Under the pieces are notes generated by a model. It searched no databases and was not told the DNA's origin. It saw only the letters and a program-made list of their open reading frames with translations. 64,000 nucleotides of DNA from Arachis hypogaea (lineage: Eukaryota; Streptophyta; Magnoliopsida; Fabales; Fabaceae): the NCBI RefSeq assembly GCF_003086295.3, contig NC_092051.1, forward strand, positions 7,184,810 through 7,248,809, in the 5' to 3' direction. How positions within the stretch are numbered: position 1 is the stretch's first letter; the number at the start of each line of letters is the position of its first letter. Positions 11,951 through 24,152 of this stretch are shown here, piece after piece. Made by a program: the position numbers and the translations under genes.

Positions 11951-12864
11951 AACGAATTGCTTCTTAAGCGTAATACGTGCAAACATCATAATAATTTTTG
12001 TGTGTTTATAGATTATATAATTTTTCTTTTAATTTCACAAATCAATGAGATAAAATGAAATAGGAAATATTATACCTATTCATAACACAGGCTACTCCGC
12101 ACTAGTACATTATATAAATAGATATGCTTCGTACTAAAATAAAATTCCTTTTGTTTTAAATGAAATATTTAAAAAGTTATATTAAAATATTAAGATTCAA
12201 AAAGTGATTCCATAAAGCAGTTTTTCAATTATTGAGTTTTACTATATAAATTAAATAATAATAAAAGCTATAATTTTAAAAAATTTAAAAAATTTAAAAT
12301 TTAAAATAATTATTATATTATTTAGTAAAATTTAAAATATTAAATTTTTAAATATATAATCAACAATAATTTGATAAACTCATTTAAATAAAAAAAATTC
12401 ACATAAAAAAATTACAATTTAAAATATAAAATTTTAAAATACAAATGACAAAATAATTTTATAAAAATTTAATTATTTTTATTATTTTATGTAAAAAGAA
12501 TTTTGTTTATTAAGGTTTAAAAAATAATATTAAAATTAGTAGTATAAAAAAATATTATAAATTTAATATTATAAAAAATTATATAAGGACTAGTTTGACT
12601 AATTTTTAAAATTTGAGGGATGAAAATGACTTACGTCTAAACTTTCAAGGACTATTTTGACTAATAAAAAAAATTTTATATGTCAAGTGACACGTGGCAC
12701 CCACCTGTCACGTGGCACTTAACGTGACACGTCATCATCCAATTGACGGAATGATTAATTTGACTAACAGTTTATCTTGTAGGGATTAATTTGATTAAAA
12801 AAATCATTCGAGGACGAAAATGAAGATCGCGTGATCTTTCAAGGACGAATTTGAACATTAACCC
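11207..12864. mobile_element. Non-autonomous MULE with about 300-bp terminal inverted repeats
   Basis: The left arm (11207 to about 11525) and right arm (about 12560-12864) are inverted copies beginning GGGTTAATGTTCAAATTCGT. The element is flanked by a 10-bp duplication with one mismatch (GTGGTTTCAC at 11197-11206, GTAGTTTCAC at 12865-12874), which suits the 9-11 bp duplications of Mutator elements. The arms contain clustered GTGACACGT/CACGTGTCAC motifs near 11330-11410 and 12680-12740. The interior is AT-rich with a (TTA)n microsatellite and encodes no transposase. Confidence 0.9.
11880..11949. repeat. (TTA)n microsatellite inside the MULE
   Basis: About 23 uninterrupted ATT/TTA units lie in the interior of the Mutator-like element. 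It is likely to vary in length between individuals. Confidence 0.9.
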
Positions 12865-13238
12865 GTAGTTTCACTGCGTGAATGATCCATAGAAATAGAT
12901 AATAATGAACTTTTATATATATATATTCGTATGGTGGAGCTTCAAATTTTAGAGTGATCCAGTTTGGCATTTTTTTTAAATTGACACTTAATTTATATAA
13001 TATTTATTAATTATTATAATAATTAATAAATAATAAATAAAATAAATTTTAATTATTTTGTATTAATTTTTTTTGTTATCAGACATTTTCGTAACAGAGA
13101 TAAAATCTGCCAGTTATTTAATATATACAACACAACAAGGACAATGTACTTTGTTACATATCATCTCATCATGACATTCTAGATTTTGTTGACAGCATAA
13201 TGTTTTGGGGAAGTAGAGTAATATATAGTATAGGAACC

Positions 13239-15961
13239 TCAAAAGGGATTATAACATAAGATAGGGTAACAAAGTAGTGGCTTAGCCAACCCTGCAGAGA
13301 ATGATGACCCTTCTTCCATGTTAACCCTGTCTCCCCCTTTGATTTTCCAATCAAAACATTGGATCAACGCTGCAATTGTTGTTTGTATTACCGTTAAAGC
13401 AAGAGAAGATCCAGGGCATCCTCTCCTCCCGAACCCAAATGGAATGTACCTGAAATTTGAAATCATTCAATCTATCTACATGAATAATCATACTAAAATG
13501 ATATATACTAATAATGTGTACGAGGAATGTTAGGGGCGAGCAATTTTAGTGTTTTGTAACTATTAATTAGCCATCAATAGTGTTTTTAATGGTGTGAGAT
13601 TACATCTAATGATGGGAAATCACTCACTTTTGTTTTGATGGTTAAGTATTGACCAGAAAACACAAAAGTTGCTGGTCCCTTAGATTTTAGCATATAAAAA
13701 AGTACCTAAAATCATTAACACTCATTTTGATGATGTCATTATGTGTGGTTTCCAAGAACCTCTCGGGTATAAAGTTTTCAGGATTGTCCCAAGATTGAGG
13801 GTCTCTCATGATGGCATAGACATTGATGAGTGTTCTTGTTTGAGACTTTACTTCATAACCATTGATGATGCAATCTTGAGCAGATTGTCTAAGAGCAAAC
13901 GGTGCCGTTGGATGGAGCCTTAGCACTTCCTTCACAATAGCTTGGAGGTAAGGTAGATTTGGAACGTCCGATTCGTTGACCATCCTAGTTGACCCCACCA
14001 CTGCAGCAATCTCTGCCCTCAGCTTGTTCAGTATTATTGGGTGGTTTAGTATCTCTGCCATGCTCCATTGCAATGCCACAGAAGACGTATCTGTTCCCGC
14101 AAGAAAAATATCCTTGCGTTTCCACACATGAAACAAACACTTTTGGTAGCTACTCACATAAATATTTCTATATTTTTACACGAAAAGATGATGTTAGAAT
14201 ATTTTATGATGGACTTCTATTAATTATTGATTTTTGTCTTTGTAAAAATAAATTAAATATTTAAATATAACAGTCGTGGAAACCTATCAAATGATTAAAT
14301 GATTTATTTTAGCTTTTAGATGTCATTATATATTTTTGTCTTGTAATTTTTGGTTCGCCACCATTTTCTTATAAAATAAAGAAGATAATAGTGTAAGAAT
14401 AAATTTTTGATGGTTAAAACCCAATTACTACATAGTACATATACATGTTATAAGAAAAAGATTCACATTTTTATCTAATTCTTTTGATGATTATAAATTC
14501 ACAAGATTTTTAAGTGAAAATAGAAAAATTATATTATTTAAATTATAATTCGTTGGACTCACACAAAGACACTTATATATGAGTAACTACACAAATATAT
14601 TTAGGTAAAAATAATTGTTAAAAATCCATAAATAACTTAACATATTGTTAAAAAACAGAAATATATGTTTTTTTTTAGGATGTAAATCATTCTTTTTCTT
14701 ATGTTTTGTATGTTTTTTTTTTAGGATTTGAACGATTCTTTATCTTATATTTTGGTGTTTTTTTTAGTTTTGACATTTTTTTTTTTTCAAAAAAAATTAG
14801 AATTTACGTAATAAATGGTAAAAGATGAATTAAAATAAAAAGAGATAATTAATAATCATTAATTTTATATTTTTTAAAAAATATAATTTAAATAATTAAT
14901 TAGTATAGAGTGTAGTTTAAATATATTTTGTTGACTTATTGTTGACTATACCTTCTTAGTTCCTGGGAAAATTCTTAACTAAATTATTTAAGATAATCCG
15001 TATCTAACACTTTATGGATATAAAATAAAGAATAACTTACTAAGAAGAAAGCCTTGATGTCATTCCTTGTTAGCTTGACCTGAGCGTTTGGATCTCTATA
15101 AACTCTTAAGAGAATATCCATCATATCCAAGGTGGTTTCTCCCTCATCATCACCACCATCATGTTCATGTTCCTCCATGATCCTTTCCAAGATGCGGTCA
15201 AATTTGGCCACTACTTTCGCAAGCTTCTTCCCATACCCAAACAAATCAAACTTCCCCAAAGGCCCAAGAACCTCACCAATGCTCAACTTAGCACCAACCT
15301 CCAAAAACTCCTTAACCAAACCATGAATCTCCACAGCATCATCATTATTGTCGAAACAAGTAGTGCTCATGGCCATCCTACATAGGATATTGTTGGTCAA
15401 AGTAGTAAGCTCAAAACCCAAATCACACTCTCTGCCCTCACTAGAACAAACCATAAGTGATTTCAAGAGCTTCTTAATCTCTTGTTCCCTCACGTGCATG
15501 AATCTCCCAAGCTGAGAACTCGAGAGAAGTTGAGTCACGCATAGCTTCTTCATGAACCTCCAATAAGGCCCATATGGTGCAGCAATAAAATAAGACCCTT
15601 TATAAAGAAAATACTCAGAGGAACCGAAGTTGGGGCGGTAGCAAAAGTTGAGTTCATGGGTTTTCATTACTTCTCTTGCAACATGGGCATTGGAAACAAG
15701 TATGCAAGTTGAGGCACCTAAACGAAGCTGAATCAGAGGGCCATAGAGATTGGCCAAGGCTTGAAATGACTTTGGTATCACTGAGCCTAGAAGATGAAGG
15801 TGTCCAATTATTGGAAGTGACGGTGGAGATGGTAGCTGTTGGGGTCGAATTTCATCGCTGCTGGAATTCGAGGTTCTTATTTTGCTTCGGAACTTGATGA
15901 TAATAAGAGTTAGAATGAAGAAAAATAAAGAGGAGGAGAACATGTAGAAAGAATAATCCAT
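13239..15961 (-). CDS. Cytochrome P450, clan 71, CYP93/CYP705/CYP712 group (CYP712-like)
   Basis: Proposed exons are 15961-15041, 14112-13706 and 13449-13239, all bounded by GT-AG and joining in frame to 512 codons, normal for a plant P450. The ATG at 15961 (MDYSFYM) places a hydrophobic anchor at residues 5-22, so it is preferred to an upstream in-frame ATG at 15994. A proline-rich hinge (LPSPPSLPIIGHLHLLG) follows. Other landmarks are AGTDTS of helix I (about 312-317), KEVLR as the ExxR (368-372), PERF (about 423) and the heme loop FGFGRRGCPG with Cys454. The enzyme would be an ER-bound haem monooxygenase using NADPH-P450 reductase. This group includes flavonoid, pterocarpan and triterpene oxidases, but the substrate cannot be read from the sequence. 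Intron 2 carries a MITE. No disabling change was seen. The family call rests on remembered similarity. Confidence 0.88.
13533..13679. mobile_element. Tourist-like MITE in intron 2 of the P450 gene
   Basis: This 147-bp element has imperfect inverted ends (GGGGCGAGCAATTTT and, reversed from the right, GGGACCAGCAACTTTT) and a TTA duplication on both sides (13530-13532, 13680-13682). TTA duplications suit PIF/Harbinger-derived MITEs. A close relative of 144 bp lies at 41548-41691 in an intron of the bHLH gene. It lies between the splice donor at 13705 and the acceptor at 13450 and fills more than half of the 256-bp intron. Confidence 0.8.
14113..15040 (-). other. Intron 1 of the P450 gene
   Basis: This 928-bp intron runs from GTAAGT (15040 downward) to an AG just before 14112. 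It is AT-rich, with a degenerate tandem repeat around 14660-14770 (TTTTTTTTTAGGAT followed by ATTCTTT-like units of about 60 bp). This is the usual central intron position in plant A-type P450 genes, just before the AGTDTS block. Confidence 0.75.
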
Positions 15962-17061
15962 AGCACTATAGCAGGTTAATAGTTTCGGGGACACAGAATG
16001 TGGTTCTTTAGTTAATTAATAAGATAGCGAAATACAGAAAATTGGAAGAGGTTAGCATAATGAACAAAAGACAAACGTCAGATGGTCCTAATCCTCCTCA
16101 ATTATTAAAAGTGGTCCTCATATTAAGGAATATATATATATATATAAACTAATGAACAATGATATATATTCGTTTCTTTCAATTGAATGCATTAGCAAGA
16201 TACAGCAGCTAGAATGACAAGATACACAATCAGCAACCAAATCTATAGTGTATATGATATTTTGCATCATTGCTCTTTTGCTCAAAAGGTTGACTACAGA
16301 ATTATTGTGTATTTGTTATGTATAATTGGAATTACATAATAGGAACTTCATTATTGGTTTTTTTGTGTTATGATATTATACCATTTATTAGTAATTCATC
16401 TTTTGAACAATTCAGTTTTTTTTTTTTTTTTTTTGGGCTGATGGTATTCAGTATTCTCTCTTGCAAGTTGAAATTTTTTCTTTAAATGTAATGGGACTCT
16501 TTTCAATTCACAATATACCTGTCCTACCCACTCCCTCCCTAATAATATTGATTATTGATTGATATGACAAAATTGATACCAGAAAACTTAATGATCATTG
16601 CCAAAAAATATTGAATTGATCTTATTTTCCTTTACACTGATATTTTTATTTTTAGGATTTTGTAAAAAAAAAAAAGTAAAAATAGTTCAAAAAATAAAGA
16701 TTCCTCAAAAAGTAACTGATAAGTAGTCTACAAAAAGTCAAAAACTCATACTAACAACTAAGGAAGAGAGCTTATTCCGCCAAGGTAATAGGCTAATGCC
16801 TAATAGCCAACGTCAACATTGTTTTTGGGAACACAACAAAACATAGGTTAAAAAATTAAGTGATTAAAAATTCGATAACGTTAGAAAGATTAAAAATAAA
16901 AAAGTGAGAATTTGTTTTATTTAATATTTATTAATTGTTGTTAAAATTAATAAATATTAAATAAGACAAATTTTAACTGTTTTTCGCAAAAGAAAAATTG
17001 TTACTAAATATTTCCGTTATAAATTTTAACGAATAAATAGTCTAGCGAGGTAGTGTAGCCT
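15962..17061. other. Spacer upstream of the P450 gene
   Basis: This should hold the P450 promoter. A TA-rich run at about 16131-16147 reads as a TATA-like sequence on the minus strand, roughly 170-185 bp before the ATG. A T homopolymer lies at 16418-16434. No other gene or element was recognised. Confidence 0.4.
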
Positions 17062-17070
17062 AAGTTACAA

Positions 17071-17205
17071 GGTGAAAAACTCAGGTGAAGTCGATTTTAC
17101 GTGAAATTGATATCTAAAAGCTGTTAAATGAAAATTTAGTCAAATCAATCAAATCATTTAACAGCGGTCAAGTATTAACTTTATGCGAAGTCCTGAGTTT
17201 TCACC
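17071..17205. mobile_element. Mutator-type MITE, 135 bp
   Basis: Inverted ends GGTGAAAAACTCAGG... and ...CCTGAGTTTTCACC are flanked by a perfect 9-bp duplication, AAGTTACAA (17062-17070 and 17206-17214). The two halves pair over much of the length, including a TTAAATGA core. A 9-bp duplication places it with Mutator-type MITEs. There is no coding capacity. Confidence 0.9.
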
Positions 17206-17478
17206 AAGTTACAATCATGCATTCTACAATTAACGCCAACAATAATTCATTATTTATTCTATTTACCAAAAGCATTTCTTTTCCCCCTCCCACCACAAGG
17301 ATGTAAAAAATGGCCTTGTCAACTAGGTGACCAGATCACCAAAATATGCTTCCTTATAAAGCCTCGCGTTCCACGCATCAAATAAAAAAATAACACACAT
17401 TTTCAAAGCGTGTTTCCCATTTTGTTAATAACAATTTGAGAGCGTTATTATAAGAAACACACATACTAATGCCGATAG

Positions 17479-17742
17479 ATGAATGAGTCTGCCTTCAACT
17501 CCAAGTCTCCAACCATGGCAACCTTGATCGGTTGCCAATATTACTATCTTTTGTTCCTTCTTTGGTTAATCTCTAGTGTCACCTTCTTTCTAGACATTCA
17601 CACTAATCATCTTCGTAAGCAAATGTCTACTTCACTAGCACAATGTTGGGATCAATTTAACCCCATAGTAATCATCCCTCTTGTTAGTTTATGTGCTAAT
17701 TTGCCTACAACACAGATCATTGCGCTTGCTTCTCATTCATAA
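17479..17742 (+). CDS. Short ORF with an N-terminal hydrophobic segment, function unknown
   Basis: An 87-codon ORF starts at 17479, with a second ATG at 17515 (MATLIGCQYYYLLFLLW). From the second ATG the first 25 residues are hydrophobic and could be a signal peptide or membrane anchor. The remainder has no motif I recognise and does not match CLE, CEP, RALF or IDA patterns. A TATA-like TTATAAA lies at about 17353, some 125 bp upstream, and the downstream sequence (17743-17960) has a plausible 3'-UTR composition. It could be a secreted-peptide gene, a non-coding transcript or a chance ORF. Confidence 0.25.
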   Translation: MNESAFNSKSPTMATLIGCQYYYLLFLLWLISSVTFFLDIHTNHLRKQMSTSLAQCWDQFNPIVIIPLVSLCANLPTTQIIALASHS

Positions 17743-18686
17743 TGGCTTCATCATCATCATGAAGATCAGAGAGGTATTATATTGTATTTGTACGTAGAGC
17801 ATTTATCAAGATTTCAAGCACTCATCATCATGGTTATTATTGGAGACTTCTTTAGTTTAATTTTTTTGCAGTTGTATTTGTATACTTCAGTTTCATTTTT
17901 TCTCCTCTACGCACGGTTGTATGGCAAACCAATATAATAATGGGATGTGTGTATATGTTATAAATTTGTTCAATACGGATACATCATGATTTTTTCTTTG
18001 AGATATCAAAGATGATATTTATATATAGAAAAAGTATATGGAACTAACTCAAAATCAGTCAAAATGGAACAATTTAATTAATTATAACTATAGTAATTAA
18101 TTTTATTTATTTATGATTTAAAATATTGGTTATTAAATGTTTCACCACATTTAAATTAGGAGGAGATACGTTCAGTATCATTGCAACGTAAATCACGGAA
18201 ACTGATTCAATTAGCTTCCGTCTCTTCACCCTCCTTCCCTCTCCAAATGCCTAAAACATGATAAATTAGAAAATAGATTTAGAATCATCCAATTTAACAA
18301 AAAAAATATATATCTTAATACCTAATATAAACATCATTCACATAGAGATTTTGATTTCACTCAAAAATATTTAGTTAGTTTTTGGCTAAAACTATCTTGA
18401 TTCCCTAGCATTATTGATTCAGTGACTGTATCACACTGTTTGTGACCCAACCTTATTTTGTTTCCATAATCACTGAATCAATAATATATATAGATAGTTG
18501 AAGGCTTGAAGTTACTAATTGAAAATCATTAAATTTAAAGTTACTAATTAAAAATTATTAAATAATTTATTTTTTTTATTAAATTATTATTTAATAATTT
18601 TTAATTACCAAACTCACGTAAAAACAACTGTACAGAATATTCACTCATATATTTGAACAGTTTTGTATTAACATAGTCATGAACTA
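17743..18686. other. AT-rich spacer
   Basis: No gene was identified. A related sequence occurs in opposite orientation at 18408-18423 (CTAGCATTATTGATTC) and 18472-18486 (CACTGAATCAATAAT), about 50 bp apart. This may be a decayed palindromic MITE. Confidence 0.35.
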
Positions 18687-19650
18687 AGAGCCCGTTTGGG
18701 AAGTAGCAGAAGCTACTTTTTTTTAACTTTTGGATTATGAAAAGTCATAATCTATGTGTTTGGCACTATTTTTAAAAAAGCTTCTAACTTCCCGAAAAGT
18801 TAATTTGGAACTTTTTGAAAAAGTAGAAATATATGACTTCTTGCTTCTCGAGAAGTCATTCTACCACTTACTTAAAAAAATTAATTTTAAAACAAAAAAA
18901 TTTACTTTCCTTCTTGATTCTATGACAAATACTGACTCTTCATCACCATTTTCACACAAGGTCTGCTAGAAGCACTGGCCTTCCACTATCATTCTCACGC
19001 AATGTTCCAAGTCTCACCATTTTTACATAATGAAACATCTGATGGAAGTATTGATCCTCCACCACATTTTCAGACAATATTACATCTGAACAACTTACTG
19101 CATATATTCCTTCTAAATATTTTTTTATTATTTTATCACTATTTTTTATTATTAAATTTGTATTCAAGTGTGGTATGAAATTTCAGTTTTAATTTTATTT
19201 TTTTCATATGTAATTTTATAGCTTATTATTATTTTCATAGTTAATTATAACAAGTTCTTGACCTCAATAAAGGAGAAGAGAGTTCTAATAGGAATAAAAA
19301 TAAAAAATAAAAAACAGCAATAAAATATACATTGACACACATTTTATTTTTATTTTTTATTTTCACCTACCATATCATACACAATATTAGTGATTAGGTT
19401 ATGTAAAATCAACATTCAATATTAAAAAGTATTTGTTATCATCGTTATTTTAATATTCATTCTCTTTTGTAAAAAAAATTTATCTTTTGAGTTATTTATC
19501 CAAACGCTACAACTTTAAAATAAGTACTTTTATAACTAAAAATCCAAACACAAAATAACTTATTTATAAACTGCTATTAATAAAAGTCCTTATGTTTTAA
19601 GCTCCTTTTCCAAAAGAACTTATTTAAGTTATTTACCCAAACTGGGCCTA
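18687..19650. mobile_element. Putative non-autonomous DNA transposon with GAGCCCGTTTGGG-type ends
   Basis: The left end reads AGAGCCCGTTTGGGAAGTAGC and the right end, reversed, reads TAGGCCCAGTTTGGGTAAAT, giving a degenerate inverted repeat of about 16 bp around the GCCC(G/A)GTTTGGG core. Such ends are common in plant MITEs. CTAA/CTAAG occurs at both borders and may be a short duplication, which is too short to assign a superfamily. ORFs at 18754-18969 (+) and 18952-19167 (-) have no recognisable content. Confidence 0.55.
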
Positions 19651-19884
19651 AGTCCTATTCTAGAAACATCTTGGTCACCTTTGGACAGTTCTTGAGTGCA
19701 AGCGAAATTATTTAGTTAATAGAGATCTATAATTAGTAGAAAATTAAATGATTTACTTGATAAATTTTACCGTCAAAAAATAAAGTTATAAACCCTAGTT
19801 TATAAAATTCTACTTGTAAAAACTATTTTAATAATAAAAAATGAACTTTTATTATTAAAAAATAAGACAGATTATTCTTGTAAT

Positions 19885-20816
19885 TAGGGGTGGAACTTAG
19901 TTAATGGCCCTCCAAATTTTTTATAAAAAAATTAGTAGTACTTCTTCAAAAATAAAAAATTGTTTAGTTGGCCTAAATATTTTGTTTTTATTGCACAATA
20001 GTTTTTAGTTTTAAACATTAAAAATATGTTGGATTGTGATTTATTGGCTTTCACAACACATCAAAATTGAAAGATAAAATCAAATCAAATAAAAAAGTTA
20101 TCTAACAAAAAAATATTAACACAAAAAAAGATCATCTAACAATCAAATCAAATAAAAAAAGTAAATCAAATAAAAAAAGTTATTTAACAAAAAGGATAAG
20201 AATAAAAAAAGATTATCTAATAAAATAAAAGATAAAAATCATCATTATAAAAAACACGCTACTTTACTAACAGCTTCTCTATTCGTATTTCGCAACTCTC
20301 TATTCAACAAGTAATACTCTTTCTACCTTTGAGTTCAAATATAAAAAAATAGATATTTTTTATTTAATTAATTTAATATTATTTTATATTTTACTGTTTA
20401 TTTAATTTAATTTTTTATATGATAAAAAATATTTAGAATATTCAATAAGTATTGATATTATTTTATTTATATAAATTGATAAAAAAATTCAATAAATATT
20501 ATAAATTTTAATATTTATTCTTCTAACTTTTTTTTTACATATTTTACAGGATATATATTCAAATTTTTATATAAAATAATGATAAAAAATTAAAGAATTA
20601 ATACATTTTTAAGAGGAAGGCTAATATTTAAGAAGGAGAGTACTATTATAAATTATTTGCTATTTTTTATCTGTAGAATTACTTATTTATTATCTTATTA
20701 GTAACAAACTTAAAGAATAATTATATTTATAAATTTTATTTTAATATAAATATTATTATTAAATTTTTATGTTAAATTTTGGTCCCTCCAAAATTTTATT
20801 TCAAGCTCCGCCACTG
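19885..20816. mobile_element. Non-autonomous hAT element, 932 bp
   Basis: A perfect 8-bp duplication, CTTGTAAT (19877-19884 and 20817-20824), flanks imperfect inverted ends TAGGGGTGGAACTT / CAGTGGCGGAGCTT (the latter reversed from the right end). Inside these, GGCCCTCCAAATTTT on the left pairs with AAATTTTGGAGGGACC reversed from the right. The 8-bp duplication is the hAT signature. The interior is AT-rich with no transposase. Confidence 0.88.
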
Positions 20817-20829
20817 CTTGTAATCTATG

Positions 20830-21120
20830 AAATACGGACATTTTGTTAGATTATCATGTTCGCATGTCGAATATATTTTGGACACGACACAAATGTTTGT
20901 TGTGTCTAATCAGGTCTTAATAAAAAAAATTCCAAACACATTTGAACACACCTAAATACCATCACATGTGACTTGTGAGAGTGTCCAGTCATATTCTTAA
21001 CATATGTATTCTTAAAATGAATTTAGAAATAATATGTATTATTATTTATTAAAACAAAAAATATTTTAAATACTTTGTATAATTAAAAGAAGATATTAAA
21101 GACAGTTAAAATTTTTTATA
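20830..21120. repeat. Dispersed repeat fragment (copy 1)
   Basis: This block contains GGACACGACACAAATG, AACACACCTAAATACCATCACATG and a following AATTTAGAAATAATATGTATTATT stretch. The same order is found in inverted orientation within 44260-44400. Both look like fragments of one dispersed repeat family. The complete element was not delimited. Confidence 0.6.
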
Positions 21121-21129
21121 TTTTATATA

Positions 21130-23010
21130 TCAGTCATGCTACACATACATTCAAATCTTTTTAGCAACCAAATCGAACCAAGTTGGTCCACTCCTAACAA
21201 AAAGTAGTTTCATCAGTGAGAACGTGAATACACGCTCTACGTGTTTCTCCTCATTATTTTTCTTCTTCTTCGCATTCCTTCTTTTCATCGTCGTTCTTTT
21301 ATTGTTATTATTGTTGCATTTTTTCCTTTTCCTGCTTCTCTTTCTACTAATTTTGCAGTATTATGTGTTTTATTATTATTATTACTATTATTAAGGGAGT
21401 AAAAAACCAGAAGAATAATGAGAAGATAAAACAAGAAGAAAAAATAAACAAAAAAAGAAGAAGATGATAATAATAAAGAAGAGGAGGAATAAGGAAGAGG
21501 AGGAGTTTAGAGTTATCATTAACTAATTTTAGTACATTTTTAATTTAAATAAGGTGAACTTTTGGTACATGCTTATTTTTAATTGAGTTTGTTTGTGTGT
21601 CGTCGTCGTTAAGTAATTTCAATGCATATGGATTTGAATTTCAGTATTTTCTTGATTTAAATAAGGTGCACTGTTGGTTTAAACTTGTTCTTAAGTGAGT
21701 TTATTTATATGTTGACTTAGGGGTGTTCATGGATCGGATCCGATCCGCGGTGTTTATTCGAATCCGAATCGAAAATTGCGGATATAAATCTGATCCACAA
21801 GACTATCGGATCGGATAGAATCAGATCCGTACACTAATAGGATCGGATCGCGAATTTTATGTAGGTATCCGCATATCCGATCCGCATATCTGCGTATCCG
21901 TAAAAATAAAGAAATAAATAATTAAATATTCTTTTATATTTTATTTTAACTACTAATTTTCATATATGTTGTATTATTTTAATTTATTATTTAAGAAATG
22001 TATGTTTAATATTATTTTAAAAGTAAACATATTTAAAAGAATAGAAAAAATGAATTTTATTGATATTTTTTAATAAAAATAAGCTTTTAAAAATATTTTT
22101 GTGTTTTGCGGATATATTCACTATCCGATCTGCAAATGTGCGGATCGGATCGGATCCAAACTTAAAAACTGTGGGTATTGGATTCGATCCGCATTCACCC
22201 TATATGTTGTCATTATTAAGAAATTTCTGTGCATTTTGGATTTAAACTGTTATACTTATAAAAAGAAGACAACGATGATAACAATAACGATAAAGAAAAC
22301 GAAAAATGAGGAAAAAAGAGAAAGAGAAGAAAAAAGAGCAGTAGCTTATTCTTCAAGTGTGTTAAAAGTCATCATTATTTTTAGGACAAACTGACACACA
22401 TGAAAAAACACCGAAAACTTATAAACACGACACCGAAAACAATTTTATATTACACAAAATTGTATTTCAAAATGCACCAAAACTACCATTAAACGTAACA
22501 TAAATAAATTCATCGAAAAAACAATTTAAAACTCCTATATTCCATTCAAATTCAAACCTTCAGGCTTCAACCATGAACACTGATTTTAAAAAAAAACTGA
22601 AATTATTCAAAACTCGTAGAGAAAACAACTACACAAACATTAACTATTAACACACTACATTAACTAGGAACGAACCAAACATCGTTCACTTGATTCAATT
22701 CAGAACAATAATCTTATTCGCTCTGATTCAACTGATCTAAACTTGCATCATTCATTGTTTTTTAACGCAAAAAACCTATATGAATTTGATTTCAATGCTT
22801 GATTTGACTGTTTGATCGAAAAAGAATTCAGATCAAACAACATTCATCTTAAAAGTAAAATTCTGTAGAAAAAGAGGGCAAAAATTTGCAGAAAATGCAT
22901 AGTAATCCCAAAAGAAAACAAAATTCGTAGATAACATAGAAAAATCAAAGAAAAAAAGAAAATCCACAAAAAAAGCATTGAGAGAGCAGCAGTTTACGTT
23001 AAAAGTCTGT
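21130..23010. repeat. Composite low-complexity repeat region, possibly one large non-autonomous element
   Basis: The interval has purine- and pyrimidine-rich tracts that mirror each other: CTCATTATTTTTCTTCTTCTTC near 21250 against GAAGAAAAATAATGAG-like tracts near 21410 and 22300. It also has an internal tandem repeat of about 120 bp (AAATAAGGTGAACTTTTGGT at about 21550, AAATAAGGTGCACTGTTGGT at about 21660). A separate hAT-type MITE (21718-22202) interrupts it. The outer borders are uncertain, since an inverted pairing between 21135-21170 and 23005-23035 is weak. No coding sequence was recognised. Confidence 0.4.
21718..22202. mobile_element. hAT-type MITE with GGATCGGATC-rich ends
   Basis: The left end TAGGGGTGTTCATGGATCGGATC pairs with the reversed right end TAGGGTGAATGCGGATCGAATC. 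Subterminal GATCGGATCCGATCCGC repeats lie on both sides. The flanks share TATGTTG (within 21708-21717 and at 22203-22209), which suggests an imperfect hAT target duplication, though the left copy is two or three bases away from the end. The terminal TAGGGGTGTTC is identical to that of the element at 3997-5699, so both probably used related transposases. Confidence 0.68.
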
Positions 23011-23101
23011 TACATATTAGGGTGTATGTATATAAATAGTTTGGTTGAACTTAATTAGACAAATCATTTAAGTGTAAAACTTTATTCTTTATATACTTTA
23101 T

Positions 23102-23149
<48 letters not shown>

Positions 23150-24152
23150 CTCTATATCTCGTAAAATTTAAAATTCTAGTATCTACATATTCCATATCAC
23201 ATATCCGTGTTAGTGTGTGCATCATAGCTTATAACAAATCTCATATATAAATATAAAATGAAGAACTATTGGGTTCCACGTGAAGCACGATACTAATTCT
23301 GAGAGTGCATGTGTGAAAAAGCGGGACATACCACCTTGGAATTTAAAAGAACTAAACTAAAATAATGCCCACAAACGTGTTATCATTATCACACTATCTA
23401 ATATTCTAATATATCAAATTATAGAGTTCATCTAGAGAAAATGGCAATTGGCATTTCAAATTTTCACAATTTTTAGTTGAATTATTTTACCAACGAACAA
23501 GAAGTGATCTCAGCCACAAACGTGTATCTATGGGTGTGATGAAAAAACCCTTTTTTTTCATGCATACGAATGATACGATGCCAAATCGTTTAAATGTTCT
23601 TAAATCTCTGCGAATATCTAAGACCAAAATTCTAAAGTATAAAGCCGCCATTCGTGTGGGACAAGGACACTGAATTATATGAACAGAAAAAAAAAATATG
23701 AACTTGAAAGAAATCTGTGCACAAATCTGAGGAAATATTATTGTCATACATTGTAAGTAATGGTACAAAAGTAAACTCCAAAAGTACTTGGACGCAAAAT
23801 GAAAAACGAAAATTATATACAAGGGACTGAAATATTCCCTGACCCTACAATACCTACCCAAAACCATCAAAGGATGATGGAAAGAACAAGAGTGCAAGCC
23901 TACTAAGATGTTAGAACAAGAATTGTAGCAAAAAATTACCATCAATCTTATCACCTTCAATTTGGAGTTTGAAGATATGAATGAAGCAAACTGGGAATGA
24001 GAAAATATCTGCTGAATCAGCTGGGTGTAAAATATCATCAGACGATGATTTTGCAACAAAAGTTCTTCCCTCTCCTCCTGCTTATGTGTGTGTCAAATCC
24101 AAATTGATCTCTGTTTGGAATCGATATGAATATCTACTGAGTCTGAAAATGA
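22400..24152. other. Spacer and probable 3' region of POLYCHOME
   Basis: No gene was seen between 22400 and 23480 other than the microsatellite. The roughly 670 bp next to the POLYCHOME stop (23480-24152) are less AT-rich and probably include its 3' UTR. A 190-codon ORF on the minus strand at 23487-24059 has no recognisable domain and is likely a chance reading of this UTR. Confidence 0.4.
23102..23146. repeat. (TC)n(TA)n microsatellite
   Basis: Five TC units lead into about 17 TA units. This is a compound dinucleotide repeat. Confidence 0.85.

Noticed and set aside
23487..24059. 190-codon minus-strand ORF downstream of POLYCHOME
   Set aside because: No domain, signal or motif. It overlaps the probable POLYCHOME 3' UTR and has a composition like translated UTR.
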